Positions 63,531-64,000 of a stretch of 64,000 bases of DNA are shown piece by piece. How positions within the stretch are numbered: position 1 is the stretch's first letter; every line of letters begins with the position of its first letter. Source of the stretch: Aliiglaciecola sp. 3_MG-2023 (lineage in GTDB: Bacteria > Pseudomonadota > Gammaproteobacteria > Enterobacterales > Alteromonadaceae); assembly GCF_030548205.1 (NCBI RefSeq), contig NZ_JAUORV010000005.1, positions 1-64,000 on the forward strand, written 5' to 3'. The translations under genes were made by a program, and so were the position numbers. Under the pieces are notes generated by a model that saw only the letters and a list, made by a program, of their open reading frames with translations, did not search any database and was not told the DNA's origin.

Positions 63531-64000
63531 GAAGGTTGCCTCTTATTGTTCAAAACCCTTTTGCGATATTTAATCAGGTATTGAAAAAGCCACATTGATC
63601 CAGGTCAGTTGAATAGTATATTTTGACTTTGTGAGTAAATTTTAATTCCTTCCCAGCTTGAATTTATAGCATTAGCTATCAAACATTGGCATACAAATAG
63701 TTAACAAACGAATCTATAAAAAAGAAATACTAAATATCAAAGAAACAGGGATTGATGTTAACTATTAGTTAAAATTATTGCTTTTTTCGATTTGGTAAAT
63801 TTAATTTTTACAGACGGGCGAGTAAATAATAAATGCTTAATTACAATCTTTAGTTGATGTTTCTAATGGGTTTTTTGGTTTTCAAGCATTGTTGCTATAT
63901 CGATTTAGTTGTAAACGGTTAGTTAATAATTTTTCAGAATTGGATGATTATGAGTTGACGGTCTCTTTTTCGTACTCTATCCTAATGAAAGCGCTTACAT
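63531..64000. other. Intergenic region at the right edge
   Basis: About 470 bp of AT-rich sequence with no ORF that I can support. It probably contains the promoter of the 83-residue protein gene and that of a gene beyond the window. No repeat of the REP family is visible here. Confidence 0.45.

Overview
The window looks like the chromosome of a marine gammaproteobacterium of the order Alteromonadales, probably Alteromonadaceae (Paraglaciecola/Glaciecola-like). The reasons are the moderate-to-low GC content, the gene set (slmA, coaBC, radC, rpmBG, mutM, coaD, waaA, kbl-tdh, glpEG, ubiC-ubiA, ubiK, rep, htpX) and the gene order coaBC-radC / rpmB-rpmG / mutM / coaD / waaA, which matches the enterobacterial and alteromonad backbone. 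The genus is an inference. I saw no rRNA, tRNA, CRISPR array, prophage or transposase.

Layout. 1-646 holds a REP/BIME-type tandem array (66-bp units) and no gene. 647-3944 has a lipoprotein metallophosphoesterase, a purine nucleoside permease-like protein and a glyoxalase-fold protein. 4184-8143 is a yjbEFGH/gfcABCD-like exopolysaccharide operon with an internal terminator after the first gene. 8220-13989 has a thioesterase and the SOS mutagenesis cassette imuA-imuB-dnaE2 behind a perfect LexA-type box. 14086-17499 carries an EVE-domain protein, a DUF885 peptidase-like protein, a DUF1820 protein and a TetR regulator. 17601-20592 carries a second REP array, slmA, coaBC and radC; the dut gene usually found between coaBC and slmA is absent here.

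21333-36943 is the main accessory block. It is a catabolic cluster inserted in what is normally the radC-rpmB junction. It encodes two Fe(II)/2-oxoglutarate dioxygenases, a Rieske oxygenase, a LigB-type extradiol dioxygenase, a RutA-like flavin monooxygenase overlapping a RutB-like amidohydrolase, an M20 amidohydrolase, two acetamidase/formamidase-family proteins, an MFS transporter, a TonB-dependent receptor and an FMN reductase. One of the two amidases is fused behind an AraC-type regulator in a single 789-residue ORF. A shared upstream motif (core TACTTGACT) sits about 75-110 bp before the TonB receptor and the stand-alone amidase. Together these suggest uptake and oxidative/hydrolytic breakdown of a nitrogen-containing, probably cyclic or aromatic, compound under control of a regulator that carries its own amidase domain. 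The substrate cannot be named from sequence.

37042-46075 returns to housekeeping: rpmB-rpmG behind a strong promoter, mutM, a REP pair, coaD, then a Wzi-like protein and lipopolysaccharide inner-core genes (two tandem family-2 glycosyltransferases, kdkA, a heptosyltransferase, waaA). 46275-50346 is a three-gene operon of a small PBP-like periplasmic protein, an outer-membrane barrel and a membrane GGDEF-EAL protein. 50528-58511 contains kbl-tdh, glpE-glpG, a FliL-like protein, ubiC-ubiA, ubiK and rep. 58494-63530 holds a GAF-GAF-GGDEF-EAL protein with a degenerate EAL domain, cytochrome c5, htpX, a 72-residue orphan protein behind a textbook LexA box, and a small membrane protein. The last 470 bp have no gene that I can support.
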